Positions 17,636-26,245 of a stretch of DNA of 64,000 nt are shown in pieces. The translations under genes and the position numbers were made by a program. The DNA lies in contig CAXSDP010000004.1 in the NCBI GenBank assembly GCA_964235705.1, forward strand, positions 49,751-113,750, given 5' to 3'. The number at the start of each line of letters is the position of its first letter. The stretch's first letter is position 1. Source of the stretch: RH-AL1 sp964235705 (GTDB taxonomy: Bacteria > Pseudomonadota > Alphaproteobacteria > Rhizobiales > Beijerinckiaceae). The notes under the pieces were generated by a model. The model was not told the origin of the DNA. It searched no databases and worked only from the letters and a program-made list of their open reading frames with translations.

Positions 17636-19555
17636 ATGTCGTTCATCGACAGGATCATGGGTGCCCGCCTCGCCACGCACGAGGAGGTGCATCAGAAGGT
17701 CGGCCCGGTCGCCGGCATCCCCATGCTCGGCCTCGACGCGCTGTCATCGGCGGCCTACGGGCCGGAAGCGGCCCTCACCATCCTGCTCGGCATCGGGGCG
17801 CTGGGCGCGAGCACCATCGTGCCGATCACGGCGGTCATCATCATCCTGCTCGCGATCGTGTACTTCTCCTACCGCCAAACCATGTTCGCCTACCCCGACG
17901 GCGGCGGCTCCTACACCGTCGCCAAGGCGAACCTCGGCCTGAAACCGGGCCTACTCGCCGCCGCCTGCCTCCTCGTCGACTACACGCTGAACGTCGCGGT
18001 CGGCATCGCGGCCGGCGTCGGCGCGCTCATCTCGATCGCGCCGGCCCTGCACCCCTACATCCTGCCCCTCTGCCTGGTGATCCTGGCGCTCATCACGCTG
18101 GTCAACCTGCACGGCATCCGGGAATCCGGCGTCGCGTTCATCGTGCCGACCTACCTGTTCGTGGGGACGCTGGGCATCGTCATGGCGATCGGCCTCGCCA
18201 AAACGGCGCTCGGCGGCGGGCACCCGGTGCCGGTGGAGCTGCCCCCGGGCGTGCCCCTCGCCTCGGCCGGCCTCGGCTTCTGGCTGCTGCTGCGCGCCTT
18301 CGCCAACGGCTGCACCGCCATGACCGGCGTGGAGGCGATCTCCAACGGCATCTCCGCCTTCCAGGCGCCGGCGGTCCGCAACGCGCAGCGGACGCTCGCC
18401 GCCGTGGTCCTGATCCTCGCCGTGCTGCTGGGGGGCATCGCCCTGCTCTGCCGCGCCTACGCCATCAACGCGACCGACCCGGACTCGGCCGCCTACCAGA
18501 GCATCCTCTCGCAATTGACCGCCGCCGTGACCGGACGCGGGCCGTTCTACTACGTGACGATGGGCAGCGTGGTCGCCATCGTCTGCCTTTCCGCCAACAC
18601 CAGCTTCGCCGACTTCCCGCGCCTTTGCCGCCTGCTGGCCCTCGACAACTTCCTGCCTTACGCCTTCGCCAACCGCAGCCGCAGGCTCGTGAACGGCAGC
18701 GGCATCATCGCGCTCGCGCTCATGTCGGGCGCGCTGCTGGTGGCGTTCGGCGGCGTGACCGACCGGTTGATCCCGCTCTTCGCCATCGGGGCGTTCGGGG
18801 CCTTCACGCTATCCCAGGCCGGGATGGTGATGCACTGGCGCGCCATGCGGGCGACCGGGCTCAACGGCCCGCGCGCGCACGGCGCCTCCATGGCGATCAA
18901 CGCGGTCGGCGCGGTCTCAACGGGGCTCGTCCTGCTGGTGGTGCTGGCGACGAAGTTCGCCGACGGCGCCTGGATCGTCCTCCTCCTCATTCCCGCGCTG
19001 ACGTGGCTGTTCGTCACCGTGCGGCGGCACTACGCCGGCGTGGCGCGCCGCACCGAGTGCCGGCTGCCGCTCGACCTCACCGCCGTGCGTCCCCCGGTCG
19101 TCGTCGTCGTCATGCGGCGGTGGAGCACGATCACCCGCAACGCGCTGCGCTTCGCGATGAGCTTGTCGGGCGACGTGGTCGTCGTCCACGTCAGGGCGAA
19201 CGCGGACGACGGCGAGCACCTCGCGTGCAAGTGGCGTCGCTTCGTGGAGGAGCCGCTCGAGCGCGGGGGCATGGCACCACCCCGCCTGATGTTCGTCGAG
19301 TCGCCCTACCGCCTCTTCTTCGACCCGTTCTTCGCGACGCTCAAGCGGATCGAGGCCGAGGACCCCGGACGGACGGTCGCCGTCGTCGTGCCCGAACTCG
19401 CCGGCGGTCGCTGGTACGAGTACCTCCTGCACAACCAGCGCTCGACGGCGCTGAAGGCCGCCCTCCTCGTGCGCGGCGGGTCGAACGTCGTGCTGGTCAA
19501 CGTTCCATGGCGCCTGGAGGCCGCGACGGGGCCCGTGGCGCGAGCCGATCCATGA
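17636..19555 (+). CDS. KimA-like APC-family permease (probable K+ uptake)
   Basis: The 639-residue protein begins with a cytoplasmic segment, then LDALSSAAYGPEAALTILLG and FAYPDGGGSYTVAKANLG, features shared with the KimA/YdaO potassium importers. About 12 membrane helices are followed by a soluble C-terminal domain of ~170 residues (PPVVVVVMRRWSTITRNALR, VVVVHVRAN), as in KimA. GGGAGG sits at good distance from the ATG at 17636; an in-frame ATG at 17621 would overlap the upstream stop and includes that site, so I prefer 17636. It is the second gene of a two-gene operon with the preceding permease. K+ specificity is inference from family resemblance; in KimA the soluble domain responds to cyclic-di-AMP, which this organism need not make. 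Confidence 0.85.
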   Translation: MSFIDRIMGARLATHEEVHQKVGPVAGIPMLGLDALSSAAYGPEAALTILLGIGALGASTIVPITAVIIILLAIVYFSYRQTMFAYPDGGGSYTVAKANLGLKPGLLAAACLLVDYTLNVAVGIAAGVGALISIAPALHPYILPLCLVILALITLVNLHGIRESGVAFIVPTYLFVGTLGIVMAIGLAKTALGGGHPVPVELPPGVPLASAGLGFWLLLRAFANGCTAMTGVEAISNGISAFQAPAVRNAQRTLAAVVLILAVLLGGIALLCRAYAINATDPDSAAYQSILSQLTAAVTGRGPFYYVTMGSVVAIVCLSANTSFADFPRLCRLLALDNFLPYAFANRSRRLVNGSGIIALALMSGALLVAFGGVTDRLIPLFAIGAFGAFTLSQAGMVMHWRAMRATGLNGPRAHGASMAINAVGAVSTGLVLLVVLATKFADGAWIVLLLIPALTWLFVTVRRHYAGVARRTECRLPLDLTAVRPPVVVVVMRRWSTITRNALRFAMSLSGDVVVVHVRANADDGEHLACKWRRFVEEPLERGGMAPPRLMFVESPYRLFFDPFFATLKRIEAEDPGRTVAVVVPELAGGRWYEYLLHNQRSTALKAALLVRGGSNVVLVNVPWRLEAATGPVARADP

Positions 19556-19581
19556 GCGTCCCCGACATGAGCGTCCCCAAC
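19552..19581 (+). repeat. 15-bp tandem duplication at the 3' end of the KimA-like gene
   Basis: ATGAGCGTCCCCGAC is followed directly by ATGAGCGTCCCCAAC, one mismatch in 15. The first copy covers the stop codon of the permease (TGA within ATGAGC). No gene is evident after it. Confidence 0.8.
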
Positions 19582-19815
19582 CGGATGGCGAACACCTGCG
19601 CCTCGTCTCCCCCTCGCCGACCGCGACTTTTCGGCCACACGCCAGTGCAACCCATCGTTGTCTACGACCAATCAAAAAGTGCGTCGCCAAGCTATTGATG
19701 CTTTTCCTGACACAGTGAAAAGTCATTCGGCAGACTTTCAAGGGCCAACTATCTTTTGTTAGTGACATCGTTTATTAAATTCGAGATTCATGCTTTTGAT
19801 AGATCAAGGTGGTCC

Positions 19816-20079
19816 ATGGCGAAGTACTTTTTCGAAACCGAGGCCGGTAACTTACTTGTTCGTGACGACGAGGGTTTGGAGCTCGTCGATGACAACGCCG
19901 CGCGCACGGCGGCCATCGTCGCCCTTCCCGACATAGCGAAGGACATGACCCCGGTCGACGACCGACGCGTCTTCACGCTACGCGTCCTGAACGAGGATCG
20001 CGTACTGATCTATAAAAGCACGGTGACTTTCGAGGGTGGATGGACCGCCAACGGCGACAGGTCAGCCCAGGCTCGATGA
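19816..20079 (+). CDS. DUF6894-type small protein
   Basis: The 87-residue protein starts MAKYFFETEAGNLLVRDDEG and continues LELVDDNAARTAAIVALPDI, the pattern of the small DUF6894 family found in many copies in Methylobacterium and Bradyrhizobium relatives (aromatic first strand, DDEG turn, then an Ala-rich helix). Function is unknown. The ATG at 19816 has AAGGTGG six bases upstream. The 170 bp before it are clearly richer in A+T than the surroundings and probably contain the promoter. Confidence 0.75.
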   Translation: MAKYFFETEAGNLLVRDDEGLELVDDNAARTAAIVALPDIAKDMTPVDDRRVFTLRVLNEDRVLIYKSTVTFEGGWTANGDRSAQAR

Positions 20080-20403
20080 ATGGATGGTCCCGATCACTGA
20101 CGTGAGGGGAACGGATCGGCGAAGGCCATCCGCACCTTTCACGGCCGCGATCGCGTGTCGTGGGCGATCGACGAAAGAGCGAGATCACACCTGGTCGGGA
20201 GACGACAGGCGGCGGGCAAGCCATCCGAGGGCTTCAACCGGATGCCGACCTGCGTGTCATCATTCCACTCGCCGCACCGTCCGGTGACGGTCGGTCAAAC
20301 CCAATATCGAACAACGAAGCGGAAGATGTTCAGGTCGACCGCCATGATCCACCTCCCTGCCCCATCCCATTCGACGTTTGAAGACCCCACAGGCGAGTTC
20401 GCC
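20080..20403. other. Intergenic stretch without a recognisable gene
   Basis: This 324-bp region lies between two small genes pointing at each other. Reading frames on both strands have no family I recognise and no good ribosome sites. Confidence 0.4.
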
Positions 20404-20649
20404 TCAAAACGACTCCTGTGACTTCCGCGAGCCGAAGACATCAGGAAACACGTCCACCAGGCCACGCACGATGCTCGCCAGGTGACTAAGCGTTTCGCCT
20501 TGGAAAACGAGTACGTGAAGACTGCCTTTGTCGTCGACGACACTGATCTCCAACTGTGTCGGATCCAGATCGCCGTGGGTGAACACACCATCACTCTCGA
20601 TTTGGACGACCCGGGTCGTCTTCACCTTCGTGGAAAACTTCCTCTTCAT
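20404..20649 (-). CDS. Small hypothetical protein
   Basis: An 81-residue acidic protein starts MKRKFSTKVKTTRVVQIESD and contains HGDLDPTQLEISVVDDKG and VLVFQGETLSHLASIVRGLV. It looks like a compact alpha/beta protein. I do not recognise the family. The ATG at 20649 has GGAAGG eight bases upstream, which is why I prefer it to an in-frame ATG 78 bases further upstream whose extension is AT-rich and rich in Phe. No signal peptide or membrane helix is seen. Confidence 0.55.
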   Translation of the reverse strand: MKRKFSTKVKTTRVVQIESDGVFTHGDLDPTQLEISVVDDKGSLHVLVFQGETLSHLASIVRGLVDVFPDVFGSRKSQESF

Positions 20650-21068
20650 AAGCAACGCCTTCCAACTGTCACAAAATATACCAACTTCGCGCTCGTTCAA
20701 GAACATCGCGAAATCTATGAAAAACAATCCTGTTTTTAAAGCACTTTTGTAAATGGTTAAGGACCTTGCCGGGGTTTTCCGACGGGATCACGCCGAGAAA
20801 GGGGCCGCCAACCCTTTCAACGGACTTGCCCCGCCCTCATGAGGGCCATGAGGAAAGGGCGGCGTACTCGCGGGCGTGTCGTTCCACAGCGTGCCCCCGG
20901 ACGCGATTCCGGTGGACACGGGCGGCATCAAGCTGGGGAACCCGGCTTCAGCGCCCTGACCTGGAGGGCCTGGTGCGCCCTCCATCACCGCCCCGGCGTC
21001 TCCGAAACCGCTACGCACGTGCCGAACCGATGCTTTAGGAACGGCATGTCCTTCCCGCGTGAGGCTCC
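20650..21068. other. Intergenic stretch, partly AT-rich
   Basis: This 419-bp stretch lies between divergent genes. Its first ~110 bp are AT-rich (for example TTTTTAAAGCACTTTTGTAAATGG near 20734), unlike the rest of the window, and probably include the promoter of the small minus-strand gene. No gene seen. Confidence 0.45.
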
Positions 21069-22406
21069 GTGTTGCTCAAGTTCCTGCCCCTGCGCTTTCG
21101 CTCGGCGGCGTACGCTTTACGCGGTGGGTTCCTCGTCAGGCCGCTCGTCATCGCCCTCGCGCTCGGCTGCCTCGGTGCGGTCGCCTCCTCGGTCGAGGAG
21201 GCCGAGCCGCTCGCGGCGTCCTGGGTGCCGAGCACGCTCTTCCCGACGCGGTCCGATCCCCAGGTCGCCCAGGCGATCCTCAGCGTCATCGCGACCTCGA
21301 CGATGACCGTGGTCTCGATCGTCTTCGCGATCCTGCTGACCACGCTGACGCTCGCCTCCATGCAATTCTCGCCGCGCATCCTCATCAGCTTCTCGCGCGA
21401 CCGCACCACGCAGTACACGCTGGGCATCTTCCTCGGCACTTTCTCCTACTGCGTGGCCGCCATGCCGGCGGCGCGCACGATGCCCGTCCCCTTCGCCCCC
21501 ATCGCCACCGTGGCCGGCGCGATGGGGCTCGCCCTGCTGTGCGTGGGTTGCCTGCTGTTCTTCATCCAGCACATCTCGCAGGCGATCAGCGTCAACCACA
21601 TCATCGATCGGATCGCCCGCGAGACGGAAACCGTCATCGACGAGCTCATGCCTCACACGCGAGGCGTCTACGCCACCGTCGAAGCGGCGCCGGTCCACGT
21701 CTGGGAGAAGGAGATCCCGATCCTGAGCGAGGTGTCGGGCTACATCCGCTTCATCGACATCCCGCGCCTCTTGGACTTCGCCATCGCGCACCAGTTCCGC
21801 GTGCGGGTCACCCGCAAGGTCGGTCAGTTCATACCGGCCGGCGTGCCGCTGCTGATGGTGTCCCGGCGCAGTCGGGTCGACCGCGCCCACGCGGTGCACA
21901 TGACGGCGGCCTTCGACATCGGGCCGATGCGGACCCTTCAGCAGGATGTCGAGTTCGGCGTGCTCCAGATCGTCGACATCGCGTTGCGCGCCATCTCGCC
22001 GGCGGTCAACGACCCCAGTACGGCGATCGGCTGCATCGACCAGCTCACCCGCATCCTGATCCGCTGGTTGTCGCGGTTCCCGCCGGAAACCAACGTCTTC
22101 AAGCCGCCCCAGGTGCTGCGGGTGACCGTGCCCTGGATCGGCACCGAGGACTTGCTGGACACGGCCATCGAACAGATTCGAGCCTACGCGACGACGGATT
22201 TCGCCGTCAGCCGCCGCCTGCTGCGGCTGGTGCACGACGTCGCCTTGACGGTGCCGGAGGATGGGCTGCGCCGCCGTGTGGTCGCCAGGGGCGCCCGCGT
22301 GGTCGAGGGGTGCCGAGGCCACCTGACCACGGAGGATCTCACGCGCCTGGATGGCCTGCTCGAAGCGCTGCCGGGTCTCGATGACGCGAGGCCACGGCTG
22401 ACATGA
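21069..22406 (+). CDS. DUF2254 family membrane protein
   Basis: The 445-residue protein has four hydrophobic helices in its first ~180 residues, including VRPLVIALALGCLGAVASS, VVSIVFAILLTTLTLASMQF and GAMGLALLCVGCLLFFIQHI. The soluble C-terminal part contains AISPAVNDPSTAIGCIDQL, the best-conserved DUF2254 motif, with DVEFGVLQIVDIALRAISPA before it. It is predicted to be an inner-membrane protein with a cytoplasmic domain; function is unknown. The start is a GTG at 21069 with GTGAGG upstream. It converges with the Crp/Fnr gene, 77 bp between stops. Confidence 0.88.
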   Translation: MLLKFLPLRFRSAAYALRGGFLVRPLVIALALGCLGAVASSVEEAEPLAASWVPSTLFPTRSDPQVAQAILSVIATSTMTVVSIVFAILLTTLTLASMQFSPRILISFSRDRTTQYTLGIFLGTFSYCVAAMPAARTMPVPFAPIATVAGAMGLALLCVGCLLFFIQHISQAISVNHIIDRIARETETVIDELMPHTRGVYATVEAAPVHVWEKEIPILSEVSGYIRFIDIPRLLDFAIAHQFRVRVTRKVGQFIPAGVPLLMVSRRSRVDRAHAVHMTAAFDIGPMRTLQQDVEFGVLQIVDIALRAISPAVNDPSTAIGCIDQLTRILIRWLSRFPPETNVFKPPQVLRVTVPWIGTEDLLDTAIEQIRAYATTDFAVSRRLLRLVHDVALTVPEDGLRRRVVARGARVVEGCRGHLTTEDLTRLDGLLEALPGLDDARPRLT

Positions 22407-22483
22407 CACCCGGCCGTCGCGCCACCGTCGCGCGGAACCTCGATCACCGTAAAACCGCGCCGGATATCCCGGAGCGTTGGCGA

Positions 22484-23218
22484 TCAGCTCGCGAGGGCTT
22501 CGGCGGGTGAGCGGCTCGGCCAGTTGGTGCCGGCGGCCAGCGCCTGAAGGCGGCCGCGATCGCGGATCGTGTAGGTACGGCCCTTGGAAGCCACGAGTCC
22601 TTCGTCCCGCAACGTTTGCAGCGTCCTGTTGACGTGGACGGTGCTCAAGCCCAGGGCATCGCCGATGTCCTCCTGCGTCAACGGCAATCGCAGCGTACCC
22701 TGCACCGCCTGACCCAGCACCTCGAGACGGGTGAGCAGGTCGAGCAGGAAGTGCGCCACCCGCTGACGCGACGAGCGGCCGCCCAGGCTGACGATGCGGT
22801 CGGTGATCGCGGCGTTCTCGTCGACCATCGTCGACAGGATCAGGTCGCGGATCGCGGGGCGCTCGTGGATGGTCCTCTTGAGCCAATCGATCCCGAAGGT
22901 CGCGACGTGACAGTCGGTCATCGCCGAGACGCTGGACGGCAGGCTGGAGCGGCACAAGCTATCGAGGTTGCAGATGTCCCCGGGCAGGAGGATGGAGATG
23001 ATCTGCCGGCCGCCGTTGCGCATGATCTGATACTTGCAGGCCCAACCTTCCAACAGGATCATGATGTGGCTGGGCGGCGCCTCGCAATCGAGGATGTCGG
23101 CGTGGGCGGAAACATGCATCGTGCTGTGATAATTCGTGGCCAGATTCGCGAAGTCGTCATCTTGAAGGCCGTGGCGTTGGACCTTCGTCAGAAAGGCATC
23201 GGGCACGGCAATCCTCAT
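22484..23218 (-). CDS. Crp/Fnr family transcriptional regulator
   Basis: The 244-residue protein has an N-terminal cNMP-binding-type barrel (ILLEGWACKYQIMRNGGRQI, SILLPGDICN) and a C-terminal helix-turn-helix, LTQEDIGDALGLSTVHVNRT. The effector is unknown. Residues Cys and His occur in the N-terminal half but no Fnr-type Cys cluster is present. It differs from the regulator at 14214-14924 in its HTH and belongs to another branch. The start is ATG at 23218. No clear ribosome site precedes it, and the upstream ~25 bp are AT-rich (ATTATTAGTTGTATTTATC), a likely promoter. Confidence 0.9.
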   Translation of the reverse strand: MRIAVPDAFLTKVQRHGLQDDDFANLATNYHSTMHVSAHADILDCEAPPSHIMILLEGWACKYQIMRNGGRQIISILLPGDICNLDSLCRSSLPSSVSAMTDCHVATFGIDWLKRTIHERPAIRDLILSTMVDENAAITDRIVSLGGRSSRQRVAHFLLDLLTRLEVLGQAVQGTLRLPLTQEDIGDALGLSTVHVNRTLQTLRDEGLVASKGRTYTIRDRGRLQALAAGTNWPSRSPAEALAS

Positions 23219-23497
23219 ACATTATTAGTTGTATTTATCTAATAGCATATCTGGACCGTGCCACGATTCTTCGTACGCTAGGTTACCGATCGGCGACCCA
23301 CGTCTTGATCGTGAAGACCTTGGTGTCGTAGCGTCCCAGAGGCCTGTATCAGGTCCCGATCGCGAGATTCCGTGGGGCTGCGCCACGAATACCTGCTACG
23401 CCTATCGTGCCGTTCAGGCTTCCCGGCACGTGAACGTTTGAGAGATTCATGGCGCTCTCGCCTTTCAAGCGAGATAGTCGTGCCAGCTACTGTACAA

Positions 23498-24191
23498 TTG
23501 ACCGTTCGCAACGCCATCCTGCACCGCGTGTCAAACAGTGACTTCGCCCTTCTAGCGCCTGGGGCTGACGTGGGTCGACCGCCCTCAATCCTTCGCGCTC
23601 ATCGAACCGAACACGGCGATCCAGGACGTCTTCTCCACGGAGGATGGCGTGGCCTCCGTCGTCGTCAGCTCGCCCGAGGGTCAGGCCACCGAAGCCGGCA
23701 TCATCGGACGCGAAGGCTTCGTCATCCCGGCCGTCGTGCTCGGCTCGGACCGCGTCATCACCACCGTCGGCATCCAGGTGGCTTGTTCGGCCTACCGCAT
23801 CGATCGCCTGGCCCTCCTGAACGCCGCCGTGACGAGCCCGAGCCTGCGGGACGCGCTGGTACGATTCGCTCAGGTGCTGGTGGTGCGGACCACCGACACG
23901 CTGCTGTCCAACGCCGTCCACCAGATCGATAAGCGCCCCGCCCGATGGCTACTCATGTGCCACGACCGCGTCGGCGGCGGCGATATCCATCTCACCCACG
24001 ATTTCATGTCGATCATGCTGTCGGTTCGCCGGCCGAGCGTCAACAACGTGCGGCACGTCCTCGAAAGCAACGGCTACATCAAGTCGGACCGCGGCGTCGT
24101 GACCATCATCGACCGGAGCGGATTGGAAACCTTCGCCGCGACGCGTACCGACAGCCGGAGGCGGAGTGTCGTCGCCTCCTCGCCCCCCTGA
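23498..24191 (+). pseudogene. Crp/Fnr-type regulator gene broken by frameshifts
   Basis: The N-terminal part (VRNAILHRVSNSDFALLAPG) is in one frame and the continuation (WVDRPQSFALIEPNTAIQDV, then GVASVVVSSPEG and the HTH with MSIMLSVRRPSV) is in another. Joining them needs one base less in the GGGG run at about 23560-23564. Near the end, the frame that is open gives TRTDSRRRSVVASSPP. A neighbouring frame instead gives DAYRQPEAECRRLLAPL, almost identical to the intact paralogue at 14214-14924, which implies a second single-base shift around 24130-24140. This is either a decaying gene or consensus errors. The start (TTG at 23498, or GTG at 23480) is uncertain. Confidence 0.75.
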
Positions 24192-24220
24192 CGTCCTCGG
24201 TCCCTCGGCGGCGCTACCCC

Positions 24221-24577
24221 TCAACCTCTCGGCATGGTGACACCGCTGCCATGGCTGAAGTCGATCGGCCGCTGCTGCGGCGGCGCGTTGCATTCCACGG
24301 CGGAGAAGGACTCGAGGACCTTGTAGGTATGCTCGGCGTTGGCAGGAACCAGCCATGAGCAGCCCGGCGTGAGCAACACGGTCTGTCCCTCGATCATCAG
24401 CTCGGCCTTGCCCGCGATCACGTAGCCGAGCGTCTCGTAAGGACTGCGGTGCGGCGACTTGGCGTGGGGCTGCTCGTCACGCCACATGCGCATGGACATG
24501 CCGATGCCGGCGGCCAGCGTGACCTCGCCCTCGGGGCTCACCGACGTGTCGTTGCTGTTGATCATCACTATCGTCAT
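24221..24577 (-). CDS. Small cupin-domain protein
   Basis: The 118-residue protein is a single cupin beta barrel: PYETLGYVIAGKAELMIEG, then LTPGCSWLVPANAEHTYKV with the second-motif His. The first motif has SPHRSPYE rather than a full HxH, so metal binding is uncertain. Function is unknown; such proteins are often small-molecule binding or isomerase-like. The ATG at 24577 has GAGG at good spacing. A GGAAC-N16-CGCT sequence lies about 30 bp upstream. Confidence 0.85.
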   Translation of the reverse strand: MTIVMINSNDTSVSPEGEVTLAAGIGMSMRMWRDEQPHAKSPHRSPYETLGYVIAGKAELMIEGQTVLLTPGCSWLVPANAEHTYKVLESFSAVECNAPPQQRPIDFSHGSGVTMPRG

Positions 24578-24607
24578 CTTCGACCTCGAGTCACTGAAGC
24601 ATGGTCA

Positions 24608-24632
24608 AGCGCGGCCTCGCCGCCGAGGTTCC
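24608..24632 (-). promoter_or_regulatory. Possible EcfG-type promoter of the cupin gene
   Basis: Read on the minus strand: GGAAC, 16 bases, CGCT, one mismatch to the GGAAC-N16-CGTT pattern. It lies 31 bp before the cupin start. Weak evidence by itself. Confidence 0.3.
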
Positions 24633-24703
24633 CCGGTGGCGCCGCTCGCGCATCGACCACGGCGACCGACGGCGTGCCGCCATGGCCTGACCGCCGCGGG
24701 GCT

Positions 24704-26245
24704 TCAGCGGATCGCGTCGAGCACGCTGTGGGCGGGCGCCGCCGGCACGTCGTCGCGGTTCCACCAGCCGCCGCCCAGCGCCTGGAACAAAGCTACGACA
24801 TCGGAGAAGCGATTGGCTCTCGCCTGGACGAGCACGAGGGCGGATTGCAGGTAGGTCTGTTGGGCATTGAGGAGCACGATGCCGCTCACCGAGCCGAAGG
24901 CCAGTTGCTTGCGGCTGATGTCCAGGCTCTTCTGCGCCGCCGCCTGAGCCGTTTCCGCCGACTTCTCCGCCCGCGCGTCGGCCTGGATGGCGCGCAACGC
25001 GTCGGCGACGTTCTGGAACGCGCCGATGACCGCGCCGCGATACTGGGCGTAGGATTGGTCGAACTCGGCTTCCGCCTGCTTCTGCCGGTGAAGCAGGGTG
25101 CCGCCGTCGAACACCGTCTGCGCGACGTTGCCGGCCAGCGTGTAGAAGGTTTCGGACGGCGAGAAGAGGCGCACGAGGTTGGACGGGTTCTGGCCGAACT
25201 CGGCCGACAGGCTGACGATCGGCAGCCGGCTGGCCTCGGCGACGCCGATCAGCGCGGAGGCCGATTGCAGGTTGGCTTCCGCCATGCGCACGTCCGGGCG
25301 ATGCTCGACGAGGGTCGATGGCAGGCTGACCGGCAGCACGGACGGCAGCTTGAAGGACTTGAGGTCGAAGGTTTCGGTGATGGCGTCGTCCTGGTACTGC
25401 CCGGCCAGGGCGGTCAGCAGGTCGCGTTGGATGGCCAGCTGCTTCTCGAGGTTGGGGAGCGTCTGCTCCGCCTGCGCCAGGGCCGCCTCCTGCACCAGCA
25501 CGTCGGCGTTGGCCACTTGGCCCGCGCCCTGCTGACGTCGCAGGACGCCCAGCAGGTCGGTCTCGATCTTGATGATCCGCCGGGTCGAGTCGATCTGCGC
25601 CCGCAGCGACGCTTCCTGGAGCGCCGCCAGCACGACGTTGGTCGTCAAGGTCAGGTAGGTCGCCTCGACCTGGAAGCGCTGGGCGCGGGCGAGCGCGTCG
25701 GCGGACTCGACCTGTCGGCGGTTGAGGCCGAACACGTCCGGCTCGTAGCTGACGGTGACCTGCGCCGTGGTGAGGCTGTAATATTGCGAGTTGTTGGACA
25801 GCGGCGGCGAGATGTCGGCGCTCGCCTTGCCACCGGTCGTGTTGTAGCCGGTGTTGACCTGCGGGTAGAGGATCCCGCGCTGCGCCGTGCCGTTCTCGCG
25901 CGCCGCCCGCAGGGCCGCCTGCGCCGCCTGCAAATCCGCGTTCTGCTTGATCGCCCGCTCGACCAACGCGGTGAGGGCACGGGATCGGAAGGTCCGCCAC
26001 CATTGCCCGGGGATGTCGAGACCGGCGACGCGCTGCTTGCCGTCCCCGCTCGACACCGGGCCGGGCAGGTAGCGGGACACGGGCGGCGCGGCCGGCGTCA
26101 CGAAGTCCGGCCCCACCTCGCAACCGGCCAGCGGCACGCCCGCCATCGCCATCGCCACCGCCACGGCCACGGCCTTGACGAGCGGCGACCGGCGAGCCGC
26201 CGCGCCGTGGTGCGGATGCGTGGTGCGCCGCCCCTCCTCAGTCAT
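24704..26245 (-). CDS. RND efflux outer-membrane factor, NodT-type lipoprotein
   Basis: The 513-residue protein has a lipoprotein signal (hydrophobic stretch ending PLAGC) and the TolC-family repeat architecture: ALTALVERAIKQNADLQAAQ, VRMAEANLQSASALIGVAEA, and the Ala-rich helices characteristic of NodT/OprM outer-membrane channels. It would form the outer-membrane exit duct of the RND pump encoded just upstream. The ATG at 26245 overlaps the end of the pump gene by 8 bp; an earlier ATG at 26269 is possible but would add a non-signal extension. Last gene of the efflux operon. Confidence 0.93.
   Translation of the reverse strand: MTEEGRRTTHPHHGAAARRSPLVKAVAVAVAMAMAGVPLAGCEVGPDFVTPAAPPVSRYLPGPVSSGDGKQRVAGLDIPGQWWRTFRSRALTALVERAIKQNADLQAAQAALRAARENGTAQRGILYPQVNTGYNTTGGKASADISPPLSNNSQYYSLTTAQVTVSYEPDVFGLNRRQVESADALARAQRFQVEATYLTLTTNVVLAALQEASLRAQIDSTRRIIKIETDLLGVLRRQQGAGQVANADVLVQEAALAQAEQTLPNLEKQLAIQRDLLTALAGQYQDDAITETFDLKSFKLPSVLPVSLPSTLVEHRPDVRMAEANLQSASALIGVAEASRLPIVSLSAEFGQNPSNLVRLFSPSETFYTLAGNVAQTVFDGGTLLHRQKQAEAEFDQSYAQYRGAVIGAFQNVADALRAIQADARAEKSAETAQAAAQKSLDISRKQLAFGSVSGIVLLNAQQTYLQSALVLVQARANRFSDVVALFQALGGGWWNRDDVPAAPAHSVLDAIR

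Noticed and set aside
20155..20421. Plus-strand frame of 88 codons in the AT-richer region
   Set aside because: No ribosome site and no recognisable product; it overlaps the end of a better-supported minus-strand gene.
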